64,000 bases of DNA from Ciona savignyi. Lineage: Eukaryota > Chordata > Ascidiacea > Phlebobranchia > Cionidae. The translations under genes and the position numbers were made by a program. Location: NCBI GenBank assembly GCA_000149265.1, contig CH003126.1, positions 1,344,358 to 1,408,357 of the forward strand, in the 5' to 3' direction. This document shows positions 31,901-46,900 of this stretch, one piece after another. Under the pieces are notes generated by a model. The model was not told where the DNA came from, did not search any database, and saw only the letters and a list, made by a program, of their open reading frames with translations. Numbering within the stretch: position 1 is the stretch's first letter; each line of letters starts with the position of its first letter.

Positions 31901-34900
31901 ATTATTATTAGTTAACTGTAGTAACTTTAAAAGAATAGGAAAGGTTTTTCATGTTTATTTCCAGGGAAACACAGCGGGCATTATCACACAAGCAATCATC
32001 AGATTAGCTTGTGCCCACCATCGGGCTATCATATTATTGCAGTCTGTTGTGTATAAATAAATGTTCCTTCAATTATTGTAAAACCCATAAACAACTGAAA
32101 TTCAGTATATTTTAATATTTATTAATCAACTCTTTCCCGTTCAATAGAGGATTTTAACAATCGCCCCTGTTGTGAAAATGTGTTAATATCTTTTTTTGTG
32201 TGCCCTGTAATCATGCGTGTCCTGTAATCAACTGTAATCATGCCCGCATGTGTTTAATAATTATTTACTTTAGTATGTAACATTGTTTGCGTGCATTTGG
32301 TGCTACATAACCCGACGTGTTTGGCTTATTCCATTCACTACTATTCACTACCAAGTACGGTACCTCCAATACAAGAATACAACAGCCCCAAACTTAATTT
32401 CCGAATTTCAACAGATTCTCATTCCGCCTTCAAATATCACCCAAATTCTCGAAAATACCTGGCTTGTTTGTCTTCATGTGGGGTGTTGATGAAACTGACC
32501 CGACTGACCGAATGGTCATCGCGGTCAGTCTCATGCGGATAAAGGCCACTGCGATCCGGCAAACTTGCGTCGTCCATGTTCCCGGTGTAGACGAACCGAT
32601 CGGACCGACTTGCACTTCGAGCTGAATGCAATTTCAATTGGCTGTTTTTGGTGAGTATATTGTAAATTTATCAACTGAACAAAGCTGCCATTTTTTCTTT
32701 AAGTTTTTACCTCGCTACATTTGGTTGGTTGCTTATTGGAGTTGAAAGCCTTAGCTTCTTTCTATTGGCTTTGTCCTGATCTTTCCATAACTCGTAAAAT
32801 AGTCCTCTACCTGTGGTAAACAAGACTGAATCTTAGATCTGTTTTAAACTGCTCAGATCTGCCTTACGAGACTTTATATTTTTTATTTTAAGCTATCTTC
32901 TTACATGGTACATCTAATATGCTGTATATATATATATGTGTGTAAAGTAATAAAATTGTATCTGTTTTATGCTGTAATTTGTTTTAAACACCAATATTAT
33001 ATTCATTTTTTGCTGTAATATTATATCTGCAGTATATTGCGCATGCTTCTAGCTGGTTACAAAGATCTAGCTGGTAACAAAAATTTCAACCTGCTTTTCT
33101 TAATTGTTTAATTTAAAGTATTCACCCTTTTAAATACTGTATGGCATGTTATTAAAAATGTTAAAATAAATACAAGTATACAGATGCAACTTTTACTTTT
33201 CAGTGCTTCCGGAAAAGTTTTCTTGAGTGTCCTCCTGTCCAAATTCTTGGCGCTCTCCCGGAGCAGTTTTCCAAGATGCGTGAGGAGGTTCTTCCGTGCA
33301 TTGTACGCCTCCCGTTCCTGAAAAGAAGGAATCAAAGGATCATTAGTGTGCTTAATGATGCATGAGGAGCAATGTTATCTTCTTTTCCAAACGAATAGCT
33401 TGGCGGTAAGTGCATCGCCTTTCAGCCGAAAGGTAGTAGGTTCGAAACTGGTCAGCTGGTGAATTGTGTCTTTGGGCAAATCACTTATAAGATATAGCCT
33501 TGATTAAGTAGGTACAACTAAGAATATATATATACAGATACAACCAAATGCAATAGCGTAAACCGATGGTGAGCATGAGGTAACCTGACAATTTCTTTTG
33601 TGGTTATTCACCTTGCGTTTTCCCATTCAGATGATGATTTTTTTCATTCAGATGATGTTTTCGCATTCAGATGATGAACAGTAATATCCAAATATAACTA
33701 CTTTTTATATTTTAAATATAAAATTTTATGTGGTGAAGTTTTTTAACAGTTGTTGTTTTGCCGCCTTTTTGTTTTTCTCTGTTACACCAGATTTTTTTTC
33801 ACACAAGTATAACTATAGGCTACAAATCTACCTTGATATTGAGTGCATGATACGGCGTCCTTGATATTCGCGTGTCCTTATTGAAGAGCCAATGTGCGTA
33901 ATCAACCACTGTGCCCGTGGACTGCTTTGAACCGAACTTTATCGGAGCCAACATGTCCGCACCAAACTTCACCAACCAGTCAATCTAGAGGTGTCAAATA
34001 TGTACCAATTCACCTGTGCTAGCATACGCTAATGGCCCACACAGTATCATGCCATAGACTATAAGGTTGTGGGTTCAAAGCAAGCCACTAGTGACTGAAT
34101 GAACGTTTCTTGAATGCTGTTATTTAATAAATTGAATTAGAATTATATGTCTTCATTGTATTTTTAACACACTGCAATCGCTGCAGTGACCCGACCGTGT
34201 GCATGAGATGACCTGGTGAAAGTTTCTTGAATGCTGTTATTTAATAAATTGAATTAGAATACAATGTCTTCATTGTATTTTTAACACACTGCAATCGCTG
34301 CAGTGACCCGATCGTGTGCATGAGATGACCTGGTGAAAGTATATGTTATGACATCCGCTTCTGTGTGTTTTACCACCTCCGGAAAGACAAATGGTATGTC
34401 ATATCCCGAAAGTTTATACACACTGCGATAGCTTTGTTAACTTGACTAGATGATCTGTTAATTGCCTATGACATAACACCCTTTGTAGAACATTATAAGA
34501 GACATTGGTATACATTCTATGTAGTAATATAATTAACAGTAATAAGTAACAACTAACATGGGTAAGGTCCATGTTTTTTAAAAAGGAAAAATGTGCAAAA
34601 AATTGCAGTAAATATTCAGGTATTTTATTAAACTTATAATTCCATCAGTAAAAAGCCAGATAATAGTCTAAACTCGAACCATAATATGTATTCTCTAGAA
34701 AAACATTTGCATTTACTAATAATTGTTTCATTTTTTTCCTTGATGTTATATAATTTGGTGTTTTTCAACACTTCCGTTGGACCCTTTGGTTATATCAAAT
34801 ATATGCAGACTCCTTAATTTTTTCCCCCTTTCCATGGAAGGGATAACTTGAACAGCTACCTCCTCCCATCAGATATAAATCTATCGCAAGGATACTACCA

Positions 34901-37900
34901 GATATTTACTTTGGTATCTTTGAGAAGGGTGTGGGTGTTATTTAAGACTAATATGGGTGGCATTAAAACTTTTATGTGCCTTTGTAATCCTAGTGATGGG
35001 GAGATTCTTAAGACCAAGAATTTTTTAAAGTCATACTAATTACTAATAGGAGTTTAGCCTGGCCTGCTTCTTGCAATATTTTCCCTTGTGCCAAGTGAAA
35101 CTATTAAAATACTCACAGTTGAAATATAACATGGAAACTTATATACCAGAATTTCAACCTTATCATTTTCTTTTGATTTATTCTATATTTTATGCATTTA
35201 TATTGACCATTTTTTACCTGCTGTAATTTACCGTTTACCCATTTTTTAATATTAAGTAACGCATAAAAATGAATTATTTGAAGACCTGTCTCACCTTATT
35301 TTTAGTGACAGAAGTTGTAAATGCAGAATTATATAGAAGTTGGTTAACTATTTCTTTATTTAACATTGTGACAGTTTTCTTGTTTTATCAGTAAACTGTA
35401 GCCTACTGGTCATGAAAATACCGCGAAACCTCTATTAGAGCGCCATGAGGCTCTATTTTTAACCTGCCCCATATAGTGGTGTTCAATTAGAGGGTGGCGC
35501 TCTCTTTTTCTAATAGCTGGTCAGAATTTTGGGAGAATAATTCAATTGATAAAAAGAAAAAACATCTAACACAATTAACATCTAACATCTAAGGAACATG
35601 AAAAATATCAAACAATTTTACTGTTACTCGAAACCTTTGATTACTAATTAGCATAATGAATGTCAAAGTGGTGATAAAAGTCTGAGGTGGCGTTCAATTA
35701 GAGGTTTTAAAGTATATGATTTTTTAAAATAGATTTTTCCAAAAATAAGTTTACTTGAAGTTTTTTTATAAATTTGATTTTAGCACTTTTTAGCACAACT
35801 AAACTTTTTGCTTTACAAAAATGCATTTTGACAAATTTATAGTTCTGTATCGCAACATACGGTGCTTTAAATTTTAACAATTTATTAAGAACACATGAAA
35901 ACAATTCAAAATCAGAGTCTAAATACTTAAATACCAAGACAGTGAAAACGAGAATAAGAATCAAGTCATACCAGCGAGATTCTGTCATCAGGCGACCGAC
36001 GAAATTCGTACTGTGGATCGGACGCCACACACAGGGCGGAACCTAACCCATCTGAGAGCTCAAGACTCGCATCTGCACCGAATTGCAACAGCTTCTTTAC
36101 ACACTGGAAGGAGAAAAGAGGTAAGTGTCATTGTAGCTCCCCACCCATCAACCATGCAAACTTCAGGCTTAATTTCCATGTATGAAGTATAGCATTATTG
36201 GGTTAATGCTATACTTCAAAATAAAAGGATAGGATAGGATCTTCATGTTTATCCCCGAAAATGGGAAGACCAAGGGGGTTGACACACGGGCAATCGTCAG
36301 ATCACCTTGCACCCACTGTCGGGTTACCAGAGCTATTTCAGTGTGTTGTATATGATATACACGTTCCTTTAATTTGGTAGAACCCATTAATCCGCTGGGT
36401 TTAGGTATGAAGAATAGCATTATTGGGTTAATGCTATACTTTCAAAGCATTTGCCAAGAAAATAATGCCCAATAATGCTATGCTTTACATGAAAATTAAG
36501 CCTAAAGATTAATCATAGGAATAGGACAGGATATTCATGTTTATTTCCTTGAATGGGAAAACCAAGCGGGTTAACATACAGGAAATCGTCAGATCATCTT
36601 GCGCCCATCGTCGGGTTACCAGAGCTATTTCAGTGTGTTGTATATGATATAGACGTTACTTTAATTTGGTAGAACCCATTAATCCGCTGGGTTCAGGTAT
36701 GAAGAATAGCATTATTGGGTTAATGCTATACTTTCAAAGCATTTGCCAAGAAAATAATGCCCAATAATGCTATGCTTTACATGAAAATTAAGCCTAAAGA
36801 TTAATCATAGGAATAGGATAGGATATTCATGTTTATTTCCTTGAATGGAAAAACCAAGCGGGTTAACATACAGGAAATCGTCAGATCATCTTGCGCCCAT
36901 CGTCGGGTTACCGAAGCTATTTCAGTGTGTTGTATATGATAGACACATTCCATTAATTTGGTAGAACCCATTAAACTTTGAAAGAACCCATTAATCAAAT
37001 CATACTGTACTGGTATGCGATATTTACCAATGAATCACCCAACTTAAATTAAAGTTTAGCAGAATAGCTCAGTGGTTCGCATTGCAGTAGCTGTGGTAAC
37101 CCCAGTTAAATCTGATCATTTTATGTGTGAGATCACGTCTTTATGCATTTATAAGGTAATCTAATTTTTACCTATGTAATATTTGCATATCCCGAATCAA
37201 GAAAAAATTCAAGTGTGGTTAAATCTGATTTTTACCTATGTAAACCATTGCGTTTTCCAAATCAAGGAGATAAAACATAAATATCTCATTCTAACCGAGC
37301 AAGTATACTTACCAGATCGTTCCCAGAAGCAATTGCGAGAGACAAAGGTGAATGACCGGTCCAAATACAATCAGGTTTAGCAGCATTGTTTAGCAAAAGG
37401 TGTGTCACATCACATGCATCCTGTAGAACAGGGTTTCTTTAATTACAATTTTTGGATCAGGGGCCAAAACTATTTTATTCTTAGACTGGCGGGCAAAGTT
37501 ATAAAAGCCGCCCTTCACATTAATTTGTCACTGTTGATAAAAAATAAACTAAGAAATACTGTACAAGTTAAAACCATAAAGCACTGTAATAGTAGTGACA
37601 TTATAATATAGCTGTGACATCGCTAGTTTTGCAACATGTTGATCACATCCGCCGGGACAGAATAAAAGATCTGAAGGACCGAATTCGGCAGTAGTTTGCC
37701 CATGTTTTCTGTAGAAGGTATACTATACGAAGATATCTTGGCTTTATGAGATCGTAACCAGTAGCTATTTCGCTGTGTCTTCGGCAAGGCACAGAGAGAG
37801 GTTTCTTTTATTCGCAGCGTTTGTGACATTGTTACTGTTTTACTCCAACTCATTATTCCAATTAGTTTAGGCTAGGTCTACCAAGTACTTTACCCAAAGA

Positions 37901-40900
37901 GAAAACCAACTCGCCATCTAACTAAGTAAGGTATGCAGCCAAACACTTAGGAAAAAACTAAAAGTAGGAAGCGGGAAGGAGGGAAACCGCACATTGAAAT
38001 AAAAATTATGACAATAGAGTTAGTTTTAAACATGGGGTTGGAGTCATGGTTAGTTCTGGGGTTGAGATTAGTGTTCAGGAAAGGGTTTAAATTAGTTTCC
38101 GTAATTTAAGTGAGCAGTTTCCCTCCTTCCCTCTTTACCTCTTTCCCTCCTTTTAGTGTTGCCCAACACTCATCCATGCAACAAGTGTATAATTCATTGA
38201 TTTATTTAAATTTCAAGCCACTGCCATTAGAAATACATTTAGAATCAAGCACCCACAACTCACCTTGTAATTATCATCACGATGGCAAGCAATATGAAGA
38301 GCAGTTATCCCCAAATCTTCACTCAGACCCATGCTGTCCATATTTTTGTGCATATCATCCAGAGTCATGGTGCCCTGTGTGGTGTTTGTGTCAATCTATG
38401 TTTATTATGGGGGAAATATTAATAAACACAATTAAGTTATTACTTAATTTTTCACAATTTATGGTAAAAGTTTGAAACAGTAGATCAGCTTTTCTTAAGT
38501 GCAGTCAATTATAACTAAGAAACTCAACATTTTTATATAATAGACACAATGAAAAATACATACAAAAATTAGTTGTTGGCAAATTTACAATTCTAGGTAT
38601 AAATTTGTAAACAAAGTGCAAATTTACTCATGTAAAGTCAATTATAGCTAGTCTATGAAACTTTTTATCTATATAGACAGATAAACGCATTAAAAGATAG
38701 ATAACACACAAATGATTCGGTATCAAATTTACAATCTTTGTACAAGTTTGTAACAGTGTAGCTAATTTTAAGGTACCTCTAATTACTACAGGATCGCTTG
38801 GGAGGGTTAGGGTTAGGTATAAAGTTAGGGTTGAGGTTCTAATCTAAGCGCTTTAAGTAATCCTGTAGTATTAAGAGACACCACAAATTTTCGGGTGTAG
38901 TAAATTATATTAGCAAATTTTAAAACTTTTTTAGTGTATGGACTTATGATCAAACATATTATTAACACGGTAATGCATTTGAATACCCATGTTGGGTAGG
39001 ATAGGATAGGATATTTATGTTTATCCCCGTGAATGGGAAAACCAAAGGGGTTAACACACGGGCAATCGTCAGATCACCTCACGCCCACCGTAGGGTTACT
39101 GGAGCTATTTCAGTGTGTTGTATATGATAGACATGTTCCATCAATTTGGTAGAACCCATTAATCCGCTGGGGTTGGGCAATTTCCGTAAAGTGCTTTGCC
39201 CAAGGACACAACCCACTAGCTAGCGACCAGTTTTGCACCTGCAACCTTTTGATCGAAAGGCGACACACTTAATTGCCGGACTAACCGGCCGGGTACTTGG
39301 TATTCTTGTGTTTTAAAACAGTTCAGCCAGTTAGTTATGTTAGACCACTTAGTGTGTACCCATTTGATTTATTTTCATAAATAATTCAATCATTGCAGAA
39401 AAAATGGGTGTTGATAACTGCAGTGTTTAATACAGAGTTTGCCATGAATATTAATGTAAGTACACATAGTTAATATTTAATGATGACTAAGATGAATAAG
39501 CATACGATTAAATACAAGCGCTATGCAGCATAATTATTTGACACTAATTACATACAGTAATCGTTACACAGATAACTTCATTAATATTTATGAAGAAAAT
39601 TGACATACAATTCAGGAATTATAAAAAGATTAGTATTAGCTGTTATCCTTATAATGTCAGCCATTAAAATGAAATGAGCTGTTCTAGAGTATATACCACC
39701 AGTTGAAAGTAATTTAATCTGGCATGCAGTGACAAAAGTACAAATGTCTTAAACAAGATACAAAACTATGATACTTTAACAATTAAATTATGAGATTATA
39801 AAAATATGGCTATATCTATATGTCTTATGCAGTGGCCTTTCGAATTTTTTTTGAAGGGGACAGTTTTTCTCACAACCCTATGGTAGGCGCGAGGTAATCT
39901 GACGATTGTCTGTGTTATAATGAGATAATCTTATAAGAAATTAAAATTACGGCTAATAGTGTTGTATTATTATTGCATGTATACTGTGGTAGCATCAGCA
40001 ATTTGCTTTATACTGGATACTTTGTTGATATAATTTTTATTAAAATAACATTAACGACCATCCAATTGGTGAGATTATTCAAAGATTGCTAGGCTGTTAG
40101 CTGAAACTGTGGGATTGAAGCTAGCCAGTTTGTCGAGTTGAATCTATCAGCCGGAAGGTAGTTGGATTGAAACTTGTTAGTTGTATTCTTGGGCAAACTA
40201 CTTAGCAAACATTGCTGGAACCCAGTGGGTAAATGAACAAAAATTGTAGATACATCATCATAACCAAAACACTGCAATGGTAACAGCTATATCATAAACC
40301 AGTGCTTCTCAAATGGTGCGCCACAGGGGTTAGCTAGGTGCGCCTTACTTGCATTTCGTAAATTTACGACATAGTGTGCATAGATCATAAACTACTACAT
40401 GGTTAGTGTGTAACGTCAGTTACATTAACTTCCCAAAAAGCAAGAGTGCTAAAGAAACAGTAATTTCGTTATGTGGAAAATTGGGTAATGAAATTAAACT
40501 TTTAATTTTGCATATTTTTTCTAAATTGTTTGAGGGTTTAGCATATTGTTTTGACTCCCCGTGCAAAGTGCGCCCGTTCGTTTCTTAATTGGTCTCGGGT
40601 GTGCCACGAGGTCAAAAAGATTGAGAACCACTGTTATAAACAGTTTACTGCAATGGCAATACGACTGTAGGACTTGATAACCAGACAATTGAAGGTGTTA
40701 GAACACCATTCTTGGCCCCACCCCAGCATTTCCTTCACCTCGTGATACACATAGGTATCCCATCCTAGTTCTAAGTACAAAAACATTGTACACAGGTATA
40801 ACCCACCTCGCAAGTATGCATCTTGTTGTAAATGCCGTAACGGTCGTGCGCACAGGTGTTTGGATCTGCATTGGCGTGAAGTAACAGCTCCACCAATTTC

Positions 40901-43900
40901 ACTCCCTCGCTACACATAATCCCGCTGGCAACGTGTAAAACATTGAACCCACCGAGCTAAAAATGTAATAAAAGAAATAAATCATCATGTAATTACAACA
41001 CTATGGTTAGGTTTTAATACATTTTTAAGACACATATAATAGCATTAGAACATTAGAACAAGAACACTAAATGCATTGAAACACTTTGTTCTTCTGTATT
41101 CACAGTTTGGATTATAATGCACTACAGCCTTGATGTATTAGATTCTGGCTGTAGTGGTTTTCTTTAAATTTCATATAAAAGCAAAAATAACCACACATTA
41201 TGTTTTAAACTAGATATATTTCACAAAAATTGAAATCTTCTGTCTTTTATTCAAATATATCTAATGAATGACGAAATAATTATTGTAAAGCTATAATGCT
41301 TCGTAATAAAATATAATAAACACTGTAATAGTCGGTGCAACTAACTGTCGCCCTGTGATACTAATTGTCTTTAATCTTCGCCAAAATTTATCTTCCGACA
41401 GAGAATGGAACTAATCAAGCACCCAGAAACTAAAATCGTTACAACAACTGACTATGGACACCAGGGCAACCACAGTGATAAAAAATTATCAAAACAATGC
41501 AATAAACTCGACTGAATATATGAGGTGACTAAAGGTACAAATGGATACAGACAGAAATATGTCGGCAATAATTAAGCTTTCGCCATCCTATCAAAATCAT
41601 GACTTCTAGATGTAAAATAGTAGTGAAATGTCACATGTAAAATATGAAAAAAATGTTAATAAGTTTAGGCCAAGGTTAAAGGTTAAAATATTGGTCAGTT
41701 TTTTTAAAGCTGACTGTATTTTTCGGCCGATTTATATTAGATATTCCTTTAGAATGTAAACGAATCTACCGAAAAACCTCTATTTGAATGCCGCCTCTAA
41801 TTGAACGTGGCGGTCTATTAGATGTTAGGCATCATATTAAAGATAAAAAACAGCCACTCGACATCACACACCTTGTCTGAAAGTCTGAACGCAGTAGAAG
41901 CTCCTTTATTCAGCAGCAGACACACAGCTGATATGTCTGCTGCCTTCACAGCAAAGAACAGGGGTGGAAAGGGCACCGGACCAATGTTTGGATCAGCACC
42001 TCGCAGTAATAACAACTCAATTGTTTTTCGCAGCTGGCTGTGTCTGTTGGATACCAGGGTATTTTGGTTTGATTTTGTTTAAACAATTTTACATTTGTTT
42101 TTCAGATTAGGATATGATAGGATCTGCTTTTTCTGTTCCTGTGTCGTGATTTTATTTGTTTGCCATTTTTAAATAGTGGGGCAAAAAATGAATAAACTAA
42201 ACCAAACTAACTAACTAAGGATAGGGTATTACTGTTTATACCTGTGAATGGAAATATGCAAGGGATGTGCAATCATCAGATTATTTAGCGCCCACTGTCG
42301 GGTTGCTGGAGGTATTGCAGTGTATTGTGTATGAGTATGATTTTTCTTTTATTTAGTAGACCTATCATTCTACCGGGTTCTGGAAATGTCTGCCAAGTGC
42401 CTTGCCCAAGGACATAACCGACTAGCTAGTGATTTCGAATCTCCAACCTTTCGGCTGAAATTCGACGCAGTAAACCTCCAAGCTAATGACTCGGACAACA
42501 ATGTTAAATCAACTTTAAAAACTGTACACAACTCACTCAGCCTTCCACACTGCAAGTGCACCAGTCGTGCCCAGCCTAATAGCCTGCCCATTCCTGGTAG
42601 ACACTCCACTAACAGCTCGTTCATTATAACTGAGCAACGTAGCAGTTCGTTCGATCAGATCTTGAGTGACTTTGGCGTCAAGGTCGACGACATTCTCGTT
42701 CGATTCAAACGCAAGTTCTTCTGTTAAAAAGATTTGATGTAAAGAAACAGTACCAGGGTTAGTTCCAATTATAAGTAAAAGGCACTTAAAAATCATCATT
42801 CGGATATCATAATGTTTTTTTTCTACCCTTAAATCATTGAAATTAAATCTACAAAACTGGTGGTCATTTTAGTGGTTACCAACCCACCCTAAAAGAATTG
42901 GGGTTTACAGCAAAAAATCTAACCCTCTCCATATTTAATTTCTTAAACCCCCCTCTTAAATTTCTTCTAAAAATTTTTTAAAATTTCTTAAATTTCTTAA
43001 AATGTCTAAATTTAATTTTCATAAGAATTCTAAACTTCCAAATTCCTGTCTAGTATCAACCAACCATGTTAATGATCATGAAATACAAAGCGTTACCATC
43101 AGAACTTGATGAACCATCTTGTGTTACGGAGTTTTCCTCTGTTACTTTCGATGATTTTGTTTTCTTTGGTTTCTTTTCGGCAGATCTGGATCTCACAGCC
43201 TCTCGCAAGCCTTTAAGTATCCTGTAGAATGGAAGTTTTACTGTGGTTGAAAATTATTTGATGTTTTTTAAACAATAAACACTTGTGTTAGTCGGTTGTG
43301 TCCTTGGGCAATGCATTTAACAGACATTGACAAACCTAGTGAAATGAGGGGTTTTATCAAATTGAAGGAACGTCTGATTCATAAACAACAAACTGTAATA
43401 GCTTCGGTAACCCTACGGTGGACGCAAGGTGAACTGACGATTGCATGTGTGTTAAACGCTAATTGTGTTTTCTCATTCACAGCGATAAACATGAAAATCC
43501 AATTTTAAGAGAACCAGAAACCGGTAACCAACTTTATGTTTTAAATAAGTTACATAGAATAATTGTTAACTAACTTCATGTTTAAGTACGTAACTGTTCT
43601 TCGAAATGCGTTAATTTCTATCCCTTCAGTAATACGTGCAGGATTCCAGACAGTTATTTTGTGCACTGTAATCATGCATGCCCTGTAATTAACTGTAATC
43701 ATGCCCGCATGTGTGTAATAATTATTTACTTAGGAATTTAACATTCTTTGCATGTATTTCGTGCTATATAACCCAACGACGTGTTACGCTTTAAATTCAT
43801 TCACTACCAAGTACCTCCAATACAAGAATACAACAGTAACCAACTACATGCCGGTCACAGTTATACTTAAAAACCTCAAAACAAGAGGGAAACATACTTC

Positions 43901-46900
43901 AAATCGCTTTTGCAAATCTCTATCCCTTCTGTGGCACCGATCCCATCCAGCAGCGACACACTGTCATCGGAGGGAGCCGGAGAGGGGGATGATTCTCTTC
44001 TGTTTTTAACTTTTGACGAGATGGAAGAACTTCGTCGCTCCCTACACGGGCTGCCGGGCCGTGATCCTCCCTGGGTGAGAAAAGGTTGACACTTTCGTGC
44101 AAACACAGGACAAAAAAATGTATTTAATTTTTGTTTTTAAATTTAAATTAAAGGCTTGTTCAAAAATCGACAGCAAAATTACCCAAGATAGCCATCTAAA
44201 GGCTAATTGAATGATAAATACCAATGATGTTGTCATAACTGATATTAAAAACCTTTTATTTTTGAAATTTTGACATGAAAAGACACTTTTTAAAAATATT
44301 ATTACTTCATGGTGTGGACAGAATGATATTGCTAGCTTGCTGCATAGACATTTTTCCTCCAGCATTGCAATAACACCATCAGTAGTTATTTTGAATTGAA
44401 TACCATTAATATTATTAATCTCAAGTTTACAACCTTAATGCTTTCTCTCTTTTTCGTTTTTGGTTTTTCAAACACCCCGTATTCAGGGTGTTTTGCATGT
44501 ATTTGGTCCAACAGATTTGTTTTGAAATGGTCGACAGGGTAGTAGAATACATGGCAAGCGGATAATGATGACGTTCCTTGATCGTTCACCTAAAATATTG
44601 GTGAGTTTTCTTGAATGTGGAACGTAAAAGTTGTCATAAAAAGAAAAATGAAAGATTGTAAATGAAAGATTGTTATTCAGCTACTGTGGTTCCCAAGAAC
44701 TTGTCCAACCAATAAATACATTTCAGCATCCTTTTTTAGGATCTTGGAAAACCCACAGCATTTGTTTTCTTGGGCAAACATACTTAGTCCCTAAAAGACA
44801 ATATATGTAAAACCACCTTAAATTTCTAACAGCATTACAAGGATAGCTTGTAAATAGCAAATGCCTTGCGAACTTATCCACACAATGGCGAACCAAACGT
44901 ATGAAGTATTTCACTAACATGAATTATCGACTTACAAAAAACAACATTGTCACCAATCAGCATTAGAGGATAGATGAAAAAGGACAGAACATATTACACT
45001 TACCTGATTAATGTTAGCCCCCATGTCCAAAAGTATGTTAACCACGTCCAAATGACAGTTGGTAGCAGCTGAGATGATCGGATTGTTTCCCTGTCTGTCA
45101 GCAACATTTGGATCAGCTGCACCAGACTTCAGTATGGAGTATACGGAGTGGGCATCACCTGCACCAGCACAAAGCAGAAGCTGACGAGAGGCATGCTCCA
45201 AAGGCCCTGATTTCGAGTCAAAAAACGATCGCTCCTTCGTTGATATGTCATTTGGGATAAACGATAATCCTTTTTCCTGATGACGGTGCGTGTGTATCTG
45301 GAAGAAGTGTTTATAAAGTACAATTTGGTAAACACTTTTGGCTAAAGAAGTTATTTAGGCAGAAGTTTGGGTCATAAGTAGGTCCATAACTTGTTCATGA
45401 TCAAGACCTTTGCTTTTCATGGTTTTCTATGTTAATTCTTTGGAATAGTTACTACATAAATTGATTTAAAACCGTTAGTAGATATTGTCATGTCACACTT
45501 ACAAAAAAAAGAGCTAATTAGACTATTGTTAAAATAGAGGCTTTACAGTAGGGGTAAGAAAAAAAACCTTTAGTTTGTAGGATTTTATGAAAAGACTTTT
45601 TTGCGGAGATTTTTTGCACAAAAAAGGTTGAGGACAAAATAAAGTTGTAACGTGGATAAATTTATTCAGCACTACTTTTTTGGTTTTTAAATTTTTAAAC
45701 CCAGCCAATTAATGGGTTCTACCAAATTGAAGAAACGTGTCTCTCATATACAACACACTGCAATAGCTCCGGTAACCCGATGGTGGGCGCGAGGTGCCCG
45801 TGTGTTAACCCCCTTGTTTTTTTCATTTACAGGGATAAACAGGAATAAACTATCCTATCCTGCATAGAGACATCAAATATAACCAAATTTTATGGTAAAA
45901 TGAAATTGTGGTTCACACACTGCACTTACATGCTTTTGTATTTTCATGCTTAGAGGTGTATTGTTTATGGCCACAACTGTAGATAGTTTATCACTGCAAA
46001 CCAAATCGTAGTTTGCACCAAAGAATGCTTGGTTAAGTTCCTTCTTTAATTTGCTGGTCTGCGGCAAATGCTCGTAGTCTTTTGAATAAATTTCAATTCC
46101 ATTAGGAAGGACAGTGCTTTCTGACGATAACGCTGCTTTGAATTGTTCGGATAAGAAACTGTACGACGTGGCGTTGTGCGCAAATAAATCCGAAGATTCA
46201 TTCTCGGATAAGTCGATTTGGTGATGTGTTTCTTCTTCAAAGTATTTATACTCCTTGTGGTCATGCATGCTGAAGGCCCCTTCAACTCGAGTACATAATC
46301 GGATTAGTTTATCTCTACACCACCAGCCGATATCCTGAACTTTGCACTGTCCGTGTCCCGCGTAAGTGAGCACGCCTGGCCCGAATCTTTCGTTGGCTTT
46401 ATAAAGCCCTTCGAAAACGTCACCGTTCACGAAAGTGAGGGTTCCGTAACCTTGTTTTTGGTCCAAATAGAAGGAACCTGTGAAGGTGGAGCCATCACGC
46501 CAAGTGTAACAACCGTTCCCGTGCATGTGGTCTTTGTAGAAGCTTCCTTCATAAACCTGAAAAATAAAAGAGATTAAAAAATATAAAAAAGTTTGTATGA
46601 TTCTTGCATATTTTTCTACGATCTTGTATTTCTCCTAAGGCGACAGATACGACATCCAATGCAATGTGACATTAAGAATAACATTAGTAATAAAGGAATT
46701 AGTAAAAAAATAATCATAAATTTAATTTAAATAAAAAATCTATAAATGCATGCCTTCATTTTTTTTAACAAAGAAGCACAGTGTAGACAACGGACCAACT
46801 TAGAGTTAATAATAAAATATTTGTACTAAGAGTATTGATGAGTGTGTGTGTATTAAATCTTCTTGTGTATGCGCACAGGGCATAAAAGTTAAACAAATAA

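Noticed and set aside
38800-38835. TTAGGG-like motifs that resemble telomere repeats
   Set aside because: They lie in the centre of MITEs, whose family sequence is rich in AACCCTAAC, and are not a tandem telomeric array.
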